NCBI RefSeq assembly: GCF_002849695.1
Contig: NZ_CP018937.1
Coordinates: 4,836,001-4,900,000 of the forward strand
DNA from: Bacteroides fragilis
GTDB taxonomy: Bacteria > Bacteroidota > Bacteroidia > Bacteroidales > Bacteroidaceae
DNA: 64,000 bases
Direction of reading: 5' to 3'
Made by a program: the position numbers and the translations under genes. Position 1 is the stretch's first letter; every line of letters starts with the position of its first letter. The notes beneath the pieces were generated by a model. It did not search any database, had not been told where the DNA came from, and worked only from the letters and a program-made list of their open reading frames with translations. Below are positions 52,971 to 61,223 of the stretch, piece after piece.

Positions 52971-54002
52971 TTATTCACTGAGGAATCTGCGGGCGATCTC
53001 TATCAGTGTATCTTTTCCTCTCATTTCGTCTTCTTGCAGCATATCTACCTTAATGTCCGGTTCAATGCCGAACTCAATATGTTTCATCTGTGCATCGAAG
53101 TGCGGGCTGGCGGAGAAACGTACGCTCCACCCGTTGGGCAATTCGGAGGTAAAGGGCATACCCGATCCTCCTCCGGTTTTATCTCCGATGATGGTGACAT
53201 TGGGCAGGCAACGCATGTGGTTGACAAAATCGTTGGTTGCGCTGAAAGAACGGCGATTGGTCAACACGACTGCTTTCTTTTGCCAGCGTACCCCATTGGC
53301 CGGTTCCAGATAGATGGCATAGGGTTTAGAGAAGTCGTTGTGTCCGGTTCCTGTCTTATGGCAGATGTATCCTGTCAGAACCTTTTCGTTAGTGAATCGG
53401 GAAGCGATGCGGGCGGAATTTGTCGCGTTTCCACCACCATTATCGCGCACATCGATAATTAGTCCATTGCATATGGCCAGGTAGGAGAGCACTTCGTCCA
53501 AGTTGCCGTTGCCAATCGGGTCGGCAAAGCTTTCATACCGTATATAGCCGATGTTGTCTTTCAGTATCTTATATTTGAGGCCTGCTGCCGTACGATAGTC
53601 CGTACTGGCACGGCCCAGATAGGAATCTTCAACCAGGTCTGCACGGAAGTTACGGGGATAATCCTGATACCAGGCGTCGTAGTAAGACACGTTGTGTGCC
53701 GAAGCCAGATTGACATGCCCGTCCTGCAATTCATAAAGCATTTCACTCAGAACTTCGAACAGCCCTTCGTTGCTCATATTCGGGGTAATACGTTTTTGAT
53801 ATTGGGTATAGATATCATCCCAGTCGATTTGTTTGTAATCGAGAAAGCAATATTGCCGGTCGATGATTTTCCATAACTGCTCAAAGTTTCCTTGTGGATC
53901 GTTGGCATACTCTTCTTCCCGGATACAGGAAGAGAGGAGAGCCAGAAAGAAAATCAGGCAGAAGCTTTGTTGCAGGATACTATGGATAGGAGGATTCTTC
54001 AT
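52971..54002 (-). CDS. S41 family (C-terminal processing-like) peptidase, lipoprotein
   Basis: A 343-residue lipoprotein (CLIFFLALLSSCIREEE, lipobox SSC). It has an N-terminal helical part (QLWKIIDRQYCFLDYKQIDWDDIY), IGYIRYESFADPIGNGNLDEVLSYL, GLIIDVRDNGGGNATNSARIASRF, and the catalytic Ser segment VVLTNRRSFSATNDFVNHM (Ser near residue 250) followed by IGDKTGGGSGMPFTSELPNG. No clear PDZ domain is seen. These periplasmic or surface proteases cut unfolded or partner proteins. The following DUF3316 gene is co-directional after 14 bp. A remnant of a close paralogue lies beside tRNA-Leu. Confidence 0.88.
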   Translation of the reverse strand: MKNPPIHSILQQSFCLIFFLALLSSCIREEEYANDPQGNFEQLWKIIDRQYCFLDYKQIDWDDIYTQYQKRITPNMSNEGLFEVLSEMLYELQDGHVNLASAHNVSYYDAWYQDYPRNFRADLVEDSYLGRASTDYRTAAGLKYKILKDNIGYIRYESFADPIGNGNLDEVLSYLAICNGLIIDVRDNGGGNATNSARIASRFTNEKVLTGYICHKTGTGHNDFSKPYAIYLEPANGVRWQKKAVVLTNRRSFSATNDFVNHMRCLPNVTIIGDKTGGGSGMPFTSELPNGWSVRFSASPHFDAQMKHIEFGIEPDIKVDMLQEDEMRGKDTLIEIARRFLSE

Positions 54003-54016
54003 GATTCACTTCTGTT

Positions 54017-54886
54017 TTAATAGGCTCTGACGGCAGGTGGCAGGGGAGTTCCGTTCTTATTTCGGATACGGAACAGATCGTGTACAAATCCCACCATGAA
54101 AACTTGTGAATAAGTATGTGTCTTGATTCCGTTCAGTTTGGATTGTTGGAGATCACACAAATAGCTAAGGCGCATTTTGGTATATCTGATTGGAAAGTCG
54201 ACTGATATCATCTGTCGTAACGCCGGCTGATTATGCAGAGAAGTAAAACGGACTACGCCACTGGCGTGTCCGAGTGTGAATATTTCGTAGTAAGATTGCC
54301 CGTAATGGGGAGAGAACATGAGCCCTATTACCGGAAGATTAACCTGGTAACGTAATGCCAACGGATAATTTTTTATTTTTGTATGCCAGATGGCCATTCC
54401 CGAAGCGTCCAGGTTGATGTAAGCACGGGCTGAGGCCGGATTGTTGGTATTGCGCAGATTGTAGACAAAGCCGCCGTTGAAATCTCCCATTCCTCCGGCA
54501 AGCAGCTTAAAGTTGTCTGTTATGCGGAACTGATAGTGCAGTCCATAGTTCCAATTCACTAATCCGGCAAATGTATTGTTGTTATCTACCCGGTTGTGAG
54601 TATATGCCAGGTTTGCCTGGAAAAAGTTCTGTACCGAGACATTGCCATCGCCCCAGGCGGTCATACGCATTGTTTCGCGTGAGATACGAAATTCGATACC
54701 TTTATATTCCTGCGGAGAAAGATAGGTGTCGAATACATTGGTGTATCCCACACCGTACATGGTGGCACGTGTCACATAGCGGGTAGCTTGAAGTGAGTCT
54801 GTGCCGTTACCATTTCCGTTCCCTCCAAAAGAAGGGAGAGCGATTGCTATCATTAATAATAGCAATATACTTGTATTTACTTTCAT
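54017..54886 (-). CDS. DUF3316 family protein
   Basis: A 289-residue secreted protein with signal MKVNTSILLLLMIAIALPSFGG and a GNGNGNG spacer. The body is rich in alternating beta strands and aromatic residues (YVTRATMYGVGYTNVFDTYLSPQEYKGIEFRIS, NWNYGLHYQFRITDNFKLLAGGMGDFNGGFVYN, HYGQSYYEIFTLGH), compatible with an outer-membrane beta-barrel, and ends RIRNKNGTPLPPAVRAY. The family is common in Bacteroides and uncharacterised. It lies between parC and the S41 peptidase on the same strand. Confidence 0.75.
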   Translation of the reverse strand: MKVNTSILLLLMIAIALPSFGGNGNGNGTDSLQATRYVTRATMYGVGYTNVFDTYLSPQEYKGIEFRISRETMRMTAWGDGNVSVQNFFQANLAYTHNRVDNNNTFAGLVNWNYGLHYQFRITDNFKLLAGGMGDFNGGFVYNLRNTNNPASARAYINLDASGMAIWHTKIKNYPLALRYQVNLPVIGLMFSPHYGQSYYEIFTLGHASGVVRFTSLHNQPALRQMISVDFPIRYTKMRLSYLCDLQQSKLNGIKTHTYSQVFMVGFVHDLFRIRNKNGTPLPPAVRAY

Positions 54887-54910
54887 ACGCAGTTTTATCT
54901 TGGACTTGTG

Positions 54911-57559
54911 CTAAAACAGCTTCATCTGTCCGGTCATTTCATCGAGTATGTCGTTTTCTGTTTTACCATTGTCCGGGTCCAGATTTTCCGGTTCTTCATC
55001 CGTGTTTTCATCATCCGTGGTTTGTGGCGGATCCGGGAAACGGGTCGGTTCCAGTTCGTTGATGGTCTCTACTGTATAAGTAGTGAGACGTTTCCCTTTG
55101 GCCTTAAAACCTTTGACGGCAATGAATTCTTCGGCATCAATGACAACAGGTTCGCGGAAACTGTCGTGACCTCCGAAGATGATCTCCAATCTTGGGTAAT
55201 ACTCATCCGTCAGTAAAATCAGGCGGTTATGTTTGTTCTCACCCAGATAGTTCTGCTTACGGGCAGTGGCTTCGAAGCAGAAACGTTTCAGGTACGGATA
55301 GTTCTGTTGGTCGGCATCATAAAGCGCAGCCGTCCATATCTTGTTGGCATCGAACTTCTCGACGATACTCACATTATCTTCGTAGTGATTGCTGAGATCG
55401 AAGTTTGAGGTATAGAACTCTCCGGTGTTCAGCACAACAAGGATGCTGTCGTCGCTCTGGAACTCACCCAAATATTCACCCCGGCCGTCGTAATTGAGGC
55501 GGAGCACATCGCGGTCGAACCATACTTTACGTCCGCCCAGTGTAGAGCCTCCCCGTTGTTTCAATACAATTTTGTGTACCGGCAGACGTGTCAGAATGAC
55601 GCCCTGACTTTGTCGGCTGCGAATGGTCACTTCACTGAAATCACGCTCGAAGATGATGCGGCGTACACGTGGATTAGGTTTCAAGGTGACCTTGATGATT
55701 TCAGCTTCACCATTGGGGTTGGCACTGAAATAAGAAATGCGTGAATCGGGTTTACCTTGTGTCACGTCGTATTCACGGTCGCGTACGATGGAAGTGACTG
55801 CAAACCGTTTGATATAATGTGTTCCCTCTGCGCCGTCGCGGTAGGCTACGTTGTAGATGGTGCGTTTGTCATTCTTCTTAAATACATTGACGTAGATTAC
55901 GTTTTTGCCCACAAACTTTTTGTCGGCTACGGGAGTGACCATGTAACGCCCGTCCCGGTAGAAGATGATCACATCATCGATGTCCGAACAGCATGCCACG
56001 AATTCGTCTTTCTTTAATGACGTTCCGATGAAGCCTTCTTCACGGTTGATATAGAGCTTTTCGTTGGCTTCCACCACTTTGGCGGCTTCAATGGTGTCGA
56101 AGTTGCGCAACTCAGTACGTCGGGGGAAGTTTTTCCCATATTTATCTTTAAGCATCCGGTACCATTGGATGGTGTACTCCACGATGTTGGCCAGATGATT
56201 GTTGATCTCGGCAATGTCTTCGTTCATGCGGGCAATAGCCTCTTCCGCCTTGTCGGAATTGAACTTCAGGATACGTCCCATCTTGATTTCCATCAGGCGG
56301 AGGATGTCTTCTTTCGTCACTTCACGTATGAATTGCGAATAGAAAGGAGTCAACCGTTCGTCGATGTGTGCGCAGGCGGCATCCATATCTTTAGACTGTT
56401 CGAACTCTTTATCTTTATAAATGCGCTCTTCAATGAATATCTTTTCAAGAGAAGCGAAATGCAGGCTTTCCTGTAGTTCGTCTTTCTTGATTTCCAGTTC
56501 CTGGCGAAGCAGGGACAATGTATTGTCGGCAGATTTTCTCAGGACGTGGCTGATGGTGAGGAAGTGAGGCTTCTGATCATCAATCACACAACAGTTGGGC
56601 GAGATGCTTACTTCGCAATCTGTAAAAGCATAGAGGGCATCGATTGTTTTGTCCGATGAAGTGCCCGGAGCCAGATGGACAAGGATCTCTACGTTGGCTG
56701 CTGTGTTGTCGTCTACCTTGCGTATCTTTATTTTTCCTTTGTCGACGGCTTTCAGGATGGAGTCGATGACCGAAGTCGTAGTCCTGCCATAAGGAATTTC
56801 GGTAATGGCGAGTGTTTTATTGTCTACTTTATTGATTTTAGACCGTATCTTTACTGCTCCACCGCGTTCACCGTCGTTGTATTTCGACACGTCAATAGAA
56901 CCTCCGGTCTGGAAGTCGGGATATAGTTTGAACTCTTCGTTTCGCAGGTAACTGATGGAAGCGTCGCAAAGTTCGTTGAAGTTATGTGGTAAGATCTTGG
57001 ATGAAAGTCCTACGGCGATACCTTCCACTCCTTGTGCCAGCAAAAGTGGGAACTTCACCGGCAAGGTGATAGGTTCTTTGTTTCGTCCGTCATACGACAG
57101 TTTCCATTCGGTTGTTTTAGGGTTGAACACTACATCGAGTGCAAACTTTGACAGGCGTGCTTCGATATAACGGGGAGCGGCCGCACCGTCACCGGTGAGG
57201 ATATTACCCCAGTTACCCTGGCAGTCGACCAATAAGTCTTTCTGTCCCAACTGTACCAATGCGTCACCAATAGATGCATCGCCATGGGGGTGAAACTGCA
57301 TCGTATGTCCTACAATGTTAGCCACCTTGTTATACCGTCCATCATCCATGCGTTTCATGGAGTGCAGGATGCGGCGTTGCACCGGTTTCAGTCCGTCATT
57401 GATATGGGGCACGGCTCGCTCGAGGATAACGTATGAAGCATAGTCCAGAAACCAGTTCTGGTACATTCCTGTAAGTTGATGTTTAATGCTTTCGTTATGT
57501 GAGTCCGCCGGCTTATAGTCAGAATGTCCTTCCGTAATCTCGTTGTTCTCTTCGCTCAT
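54911..57559 (-). CDS. parC: DNA topoisomerase IV subunit A (GyrA/ParC family)
   Basis: An 882-residue type IIA topoisomerase subunit. The N-terminal breakage-reunion domain shows NWFLDYASYVILERAVPHINDGLKPVQRRIL, MQFHPHGDASIGDALVQLGQ and the catalytic Tyr in AAPRYIEARLS (near residue 129), and then the coiled-coil gate region. The C-terminal part has beta-propeller-like repeats (FIGTSLKKDEFVACCSDIDDVIIFYRDGRYMV, SRQSQGVILTRLPVHKIVLKQRGG) and an acidic tail. ParC over GyrA is chosen because no GyrA box is apparent and the length fits Bacteroides annotations. It decatenates chromosomes with ParE, whose gene is not in the window. Confidence 0.85.
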   Translation of the reverse strand: MSEENNEITEGHSDYKPADSHNESIKHQLTGMYQNWFLDYASYVILERAVPHINDGLKPVQRRILHSMKRMDDGRYNKVANIVGHTMQFHPHGDASIGDALVQLGQKDLLVDCQGNWGNILTGDGAAAPRYIEARLSKFALDVVFNPKTTEWKLSYDGRNKEPITLPVKFPLLLAQGVEGIAVGLSSKILPHNFNELCDASISYLRNEEFKLYPDFQTGGSIDVSKYNDGERGGAVKIRSKINKVDNKTLAITEIPYGRTTTSVIDSILKAVDKGKIKIRKVDDNTAANVEILVHLAPGTSSDKTIDALYAFTDCEVSISPNCCVIDDQKPHFLTISHVLRKSADNTLSLLRQELEIKKDELQESLHFASLEKIFIEERIYKDKEFEQSKDMDAACAHIDERLTPFYSQFIREVTKEDILRLMEIKMGRILKFNSDKAEEAIARMNEDIAEINNHLANIVEYTIQWYRMLKDKYGKNFPRRTELRNFDTIEAAKVVEANEKLYINREEGFIGTSLKKDEFVACCSDIDDVIIFYRDGRYMVTPVADKKFVGKNVIYVNVFKKNDKRTIYNVAYRDGAEGTHYIKRFAVTSIVRDREYDVTQGKPDSRISYFSANPNGEAEIIKVTLKPNPRVRRIIFERDFSEVTIRSRQSQGVILTRLPVHKIVLKQRGGSTLGGRKVWFDRDVLRLNYDGRGEYLGEFQSDDSILVVLNTGEFYTSNFDLSNHYEDNVSIVEKFDANKIWTAALYDADQQNYPYLKRFCFEATARKQNYLGENKHNRLILLTDEYYPRLEIIFGGHDSFREPVVIDAEEFIAVKGFKAKGKRLTTYTVETINELEPTRFPDPPQTTDDENTDEEPENLDPDNGKTENDILDEMTGQMKLF

Positions 57560-57743
57560 AAAATCAAATTTCCCTCTGGTTTTAACAACAAATTATCTTT
57601 TTTACATCATTATTGGGTGATGTGCAGGCAAAAATACGAATTTAATTGAAAAAAATCATTTACTTTGCAGATTATTTCTGAGTCTGGCTTACAGGCAGAT
57701 GTATGAAATGTAAATTGTAAATGACTAAATTGAAAATAAGACG

Positions 57744-59285
57744 ATGGCACAAGAAGATGTTTTTAAGAAGTTAGTATCACATTGCAAAGAATACGGTTTT
57801 GTGTTCCCCTCAAGCGATATCTACGACGGATTGGGCGCAGTGTATGACTACGGACAGATGGGTGTTGAACTGAAAAACAATATTAAAAAATACTGGTGGG
57901 ACAGCATGGTGCTGCTGCACGAAAACATTGTCGGCATTGACTCTGCAATTTTTATGCATCCTACCATCTGGAAGGCTTCCGGACATGTGGATGCATTCAA
58001 TGATCCGTTGATTGACAACAAAGACTCTAAAAAACGCTATCGTGCCGATGTACTGATCGAGGATCAACTGGCTAAGTACGACGATAAAATTAATAAGGAA
58101 GTAGCCAAGGCTGCCAAGAGATTTGGCGAAGCTTTCGACGAAGCCCAATTCCGCAGCACCAATGGCCGTGTTCTTGAACATCAGGCAAAGCGTGATGCAT
58201 TGCACGAACGTTTTGCAAAAGCACTGAATGACAACAATCTGGAAGAACTTCGCCAGATCATTATTGACGAAGAAATAGCATGTCCTATTTCCGGAACCAA
58301 GAACTGGACGGAAGTCCGCCAGTTTAATCTGATGTTTTCTACCGATATGGGGTCTACTGCCGATGGAGCCATGAAAATTTATCTTCGTCCGGAAACTGCG
58401 CAAGGTATTTTCGTAAACTACCTGAATGTACAGAAGACCGGTCGTATGAAAGTTCCTTTTGGTATCGCTCAGATCGGTAAAGCTTTCCGTAACGAAATTG
58501 TAGCCCGTCAGTTTATCTTCCGCATGCGTGAGTTCGAACAGATGGAGATGCAGTTCTTCGTTCGTCCGGGCAGCGAATTGGAATATTTCAAGAAATGGAA
58601 AGAAATTCGTTTGAAGTGGCATAAGGCACTTGGTTTTGGCGATGATCATTATCGTTTCCACGATCACGATAAATTGGCTCACTACGCGAATGCCGCCACC
58701 GATATTGAGTTCCTGATGCCATTCGGTTTCAAAGAAGTAGAAGGTATTCACTCTCGTACTAATTTTGATCTTTCCCAGCACGAGAAGTTCTCCGGAAAGA
58801 GCATTAAATATTTTGATCCCGAGTTGAATGAATCGTACACTCCGTACGTAATCGAAACTTCGATCGGTGTCGACCGTATGTTCCTCAGCATTATGTCTGC
58901 CGCTTATTGTGAAGAACAGCTGGAGAACGGTGAAAGTCGTATCGTATTGAAATTGCCTGCTGCATTGGCACCCGTGAAGTTGGCTGTAATGCCATTGGTA
59001 AAGAAAGACGGACTGCCTGAAAAGGCTCGTGAGATCATTGACAATCTTAAGTTCCACTTCCATTGTCAGTATGATGAAAAAGACAGTATCGGTAAACGCT
59101 ACCGTCGTCAGGATGCCATCGGTACTCCGTACTGTGTGACTGTTGACCATCAGACATTGGAAGACAATTGTGTGACACTGCGTAACCGCGACACTATGGA
59201 GCAGGAACGTGTGGCAATCTCTGAATTGAATAATATCATTGCCGACCGGGTAAGTATTACCTCGTTGTTGAAAACAATCCAATAA
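57744..59285 (+). CDS. glyS: Glycyl-tRNA synthetase (dimeric type)
   Basis: A 513-residue class II aminoacyl-tRNA synthetase. N-terminal FKKLVSHCKEYGFVFPSSDIYDGLGAVYDYGQMGVELKNNIKKYWW, class II motif 2 (GKAFRNEIVARQFIFRMREFEQMEMQFFV), motif 3 (PYVIETSIGVDRMFLSIMSAAY) and a C-terminal anticodon-binding domain (PVKLAVMPLVKKDGLPEKAREI...DAIGTPYCVTVDH) are all clear. It charges tRNA-Gly. The FKBP gene begins 11 bp downstream, and both end before a shared terminator. Confidence 0.96.
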   Translation: MAQEDVFKKLVSHCKEYGFVFPSSDIYDGLGAVYDYGQMGVELKNNIKKYWWDSMVLLHENIVGIDSAIFMHPTIWKASGHVDAFNDPLIDNKDSKKRYRADVLIEDQLAKYDDKINKEVAKAAKRFGEAFDEAQFRSTNGRVLEHQAKRDALHERFAKALNDNNLEELRQIIIDEEIACPISGTKNWTEVRQFNLMFSTDMGSTADGAMKIYLRPETAQGIFVNYLNVQKTGRMKVPFGIAQIGKAFRNEIVARQFIFRMREFEQMEMQFFVRPGSELEYFKKWKEIRLKWHKALGFGDDHYRFHDHDKLAHYANAATDIEFLMPFGFKEVEGIHSRTNFDLSQHEKFSGKSIKYFDPELNESYTPYVIETSIGVDRMFLSIMSAAYCEEQLENGESRIVLKLPAALAPVKLAVMPLVKKDGLPEKAREIIDNLKFHFHCQYDEKDSIGKRYRRQDAIGTPYCVTVDHQTLEDNCVTLRNRDTMEQERVAISELNNIIADRVSITSLLKTIQ

Positions 59286-59296
59286 CTCTTTAGCGA

Positions 59297-59848
59297 ATGA
59301 ACAAAAAAATCTATTTATTACCGTTGCTGTTACTGGCCCTTATCTTTGTTTCTTGTGAAGAGACGAAAGAAGCTACAAAGTTTGATAATTGGAGGGCACG
59401 TAATGAAGGATATATTGATTCTTTGAAGACGGTATTTGATGACAAGAAGGATCCCGAGCTGAAAGCTTTTGCACCGGAAATAAATCCTAAGTTGCGAATT
59501 TACTATAAGAAGAAAATTTCTAATGATACAGGAGCTATTCCTCTATATACCGATTCTGTAAATGTATTCTATCGTGGAAGTTTCATTTTTGGAGAAACAT
59601 TTGATCAGAATTTTAAAGGGGATAAACCGGGTCCATTTGATTCACCAAGTAAATTTGTTATCCAAAGTTTTATTACAGTTGGTGGTGTCTCTGCTTGGGC
59701 CGAGATATTACAACGTATGCGTGTTGGAGAAAGGTGGCTGGTTTATATCCCGTGGCAATTGGCTTACGGAACAAGCGGATCTGATAAAATTCCAGGCTAT
59801 TCGACCTTGATCTTTGATATGCAATTGGAAGAAATATTGGATGAATAA
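59297..59848 (+). CDS. FKBP-type peptidyl-prolyl isomerase, lipoprotein
   Basis: A 183-residue lipoprotein (MNKKIYLLPLLLLALIFVSCEETKEA, lipobox VSC). It has an FKBP domain in its second half: SVNVFYRGSFIFGETFDQNFKG, VIQSFITVGGVSAWAEILQRMRVGERWLVYIPWQLAYGTSGSDKIPGYSTLIFDMQLEEI. The W-Y-IP--LAYG core is typical. It should assist folding of periplasmic or outer-membrane proteins. It is encoded directly after glyS. Confidence 0.9.
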   Translation: MNKKIYLLPLLLLALIFVSCEETKEATKFDNWRARNEGYIDSLKTVFDDKKDPELKAFAPEINPKLRIYYKKKISNDTGAIPLYTDSVNVFYRGSFIFGETFDQNFKGDKPGPFDSPSKFVIQSFITVGGVSAWAEILQRMRVGERWLVYIPWQLAYGTSGSDKIPGYSTLIFDMQLEEILDE

Positions 59849-59867
59849 AGGATAGGTTCCACTGGAT

Positions 59868-59928
59868 ATTGAATCCCCTAATTTTTGGCTTAATTAAAGG
59901 TTGAGGCAAAAGTCAGGGGATTTTTTCT
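59868..59928 (+). terminator. Terminator of glyS-FKBP
   Basis: AATCCCCTAA (from 59870) pairs with TCAGGGGATT, enclosing a smaller AT-rich fold, then a T run (TTTTTTCT). Confidence 0.7.
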
Positions 59929-59969
59929 ATGGATTTATTAGTAAATATTACTTTTTTTATTTTGATAGA

Positions 59970-60473
59970 ATGGAATATATCAACGATTTAATCCGACGGA
60001 AGGACCGCCTTTTATCGGAAGACGAAGCAATGAGTTTACTTGAAAATGGAGAATACGGAGTGTTATCTATTTCTTCACCTGAAGAAGGTGTTTATGGCAT
60101 TCCCATTAATTATGTATGGGATAAACAACAGTCTATCTATTTTCATTGTGCTCCCGAAGGGCGTAAGCTTTGTATACTTCAAGACTGTAATCAGGCATCG
60201 TTTTGCGTGGTAGGACGCACGCGCGTTGTTTCCAATCAATTTAGTACCGAGTATGAAAGTATCGTGATTAACGGGACTATGATTTGTCAGTTAGAAGAAA
60301 CTGAGAAGCGAAAGGCATTGGAACTTCTGCTTGATAAATATTCTCCGGAAGATAAAAAGGTGGGGTTGAAGTATATGGAAAAGTCTTTTCACCGTACCCA
60401 CGTCTTGAAACTTGTTATTAAAACAATATCCGGTAAGTGTAAGAAAATGAATCAGCCCTGTCCAGATTATTAA
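59970..60473 (+). CDS. Pyridoxamine 5'-phosphate oxidase-like flavoprotein (Nim-like)
   Basis: A 167-residue protein starting at ATG 59970 (MEYINDLIRRKDRLLSEDEAMSLL); an upstream in-frame start at 59901 lies within the preceding terminator and is rejected. The split-barrel flavin-binding pattern is present: GEYGVLSISSPEEGVYGIPINYVWDKQQSIYFHCAPEGRKLCILQDCNQASFCVVG. The later ESIVINGTMICQLEETEKRKALELLLDKYSP and a Cys-rich tail match the family that includes nitroimidazole reductases. Substrate unknown; resistance should not be inferred from this alone. Confidence 0.82.
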   Translation: MEYINDLIRRKDRLLSEDEAMSLLENGEYGVLSISSPEEGVYGIPINYVWDKQQSIYFHCAPEGRKLCILQDCNQASFCVVGRTRVVSNQFSTEYESIVINGTMICQLEETEKRKALELLLDKYSPEDKKVGLKYMEKSFHRTHVLKLVIKTISGKCKKMNQPCPDY

Positions 60474-60542
60474 GAAGCCCCTGCCTTATCTCTCCTTTGT
60501 TTATCTTTTGTTTTTTTAGCATGGGTTATTTTTCTTTCGCAA

Positions 60543-60560
60543 ATGTAATCTGGATTACAT
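60543..60560. promoter_or_regulatory. 18-bp palindromic operator candidate upstream of nrfHA
   Basis: ATGTAATC-TG-GATTACAT is a perfect 8-2-8 palindrome about 50 bp before the nrfH ATG, near a TTTCTTTG -7-like box (60581-60588). The placement fits a dimeric regulator such as a Crp/Fnr-type protein, but the identity is inference. Confidence 0.55.
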
Positions 60561-60611
60561 TCTTTTTAAATGGAAATCCCTTTCTTTGCATAAATACATA
60601 GCATACATACT

Positions 60612-61199
60612 ATGAAGGTAAAAGAATATATCCAATGGTTACTCCCTTCGCGTAAGTGGAGAGTACTTGCGATCATTATAACAGGTGTGATTGTAGGTGG
60701 AGGGGCTCTGACCCTTTATATGCTTCGGGCACATACCTATCTGACCGATGATCCGGCTGCTTGTGTTAATTGCCATATCATGGGACCGTATTATGCGACG
60801 TGGTTTCATAGTTCGCATAGCAGGAATGCTACATGCAATGACTGTCATGTTCCACACGAAAATGCAGTGAAGAAATGGGTATTCAAGGGAATGGACGGTA
60901 TGCGTCATGTTGCCGTATTCCTCACCCATGGAGAAAAAGATGTGGTTCGTGCCAATGGTGAAAGCTCGGAGGTGATTATGAATAATTGTATTCGTTGTCA
61001 TACACAACTGAACACTGAATTTGTAAGTACAGGACGGATAGATTATATGATGTCTCAGGTAGGTGAAGGGAAAGCTTGTTGGGACTGTCATCGGGACGTA
61101 CCGCATGGAGGAAGTAACAGTGCTGCCTCCACTCCTGACGCATTAGTACCTTATCCGGATTCTCCCACACCGGAGTGGTTGAGAAAGATGATAGAATAA
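60612..61199 (+). CDS. nrfH: Cytochrome c nitrite reductase small subunit
   Basis: A 195-residue NapC/NirT-type membrane-anchored tetraheme cytochrome. One N-terminal membrane helix (VLAIIITGVIVGGGALTLYML) precedes four CxxCH sites: CVNCH, CNDCH, CIRCH and CWDCH. It takes electrons from menaquinol and passes them to NrfA, anchoring the complex on the periplasmic face. It begins the nrfH-nrfA-resB-ccsA run, with 24 bp to nrfA. Confidence 0.95.
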   Translation: MKVKEYIQWLLPSRKWRVLAIIITGVIVGGGALTLYMLRAHTYLTDDPAACVNCHIMGPYYATWFHSSHSRNATCNDCHVPHENAVKKWVFKGMDGMRHVAVFLTHGEKDVVRANGESSEVIMNNCIRCHTQLNTEFVSTGRIDYMMSQVGEGKACWDCHRDVPHGGSNSAASTPDALVPYPDSPTPEWLRKMIE

Positions 61200-61223
61200 A
61201 TAAAAAATCAAGATAACAAAATT

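Noticed and set aside
52930..53313. Plus-strand frame beginning MTGLEPACCETPDSYS
   Set aside because: Its start is the reverse strand of the tRNA-Leu fragment, a common spurious translation, and the rest is antisense to the S41 gene.
57810..59282. A 490-residue open frame antisense to glyS
   Set aside because: It is an exact shadow of a highly conserved gene with strong codon bias; the translation has no recognisable domain.
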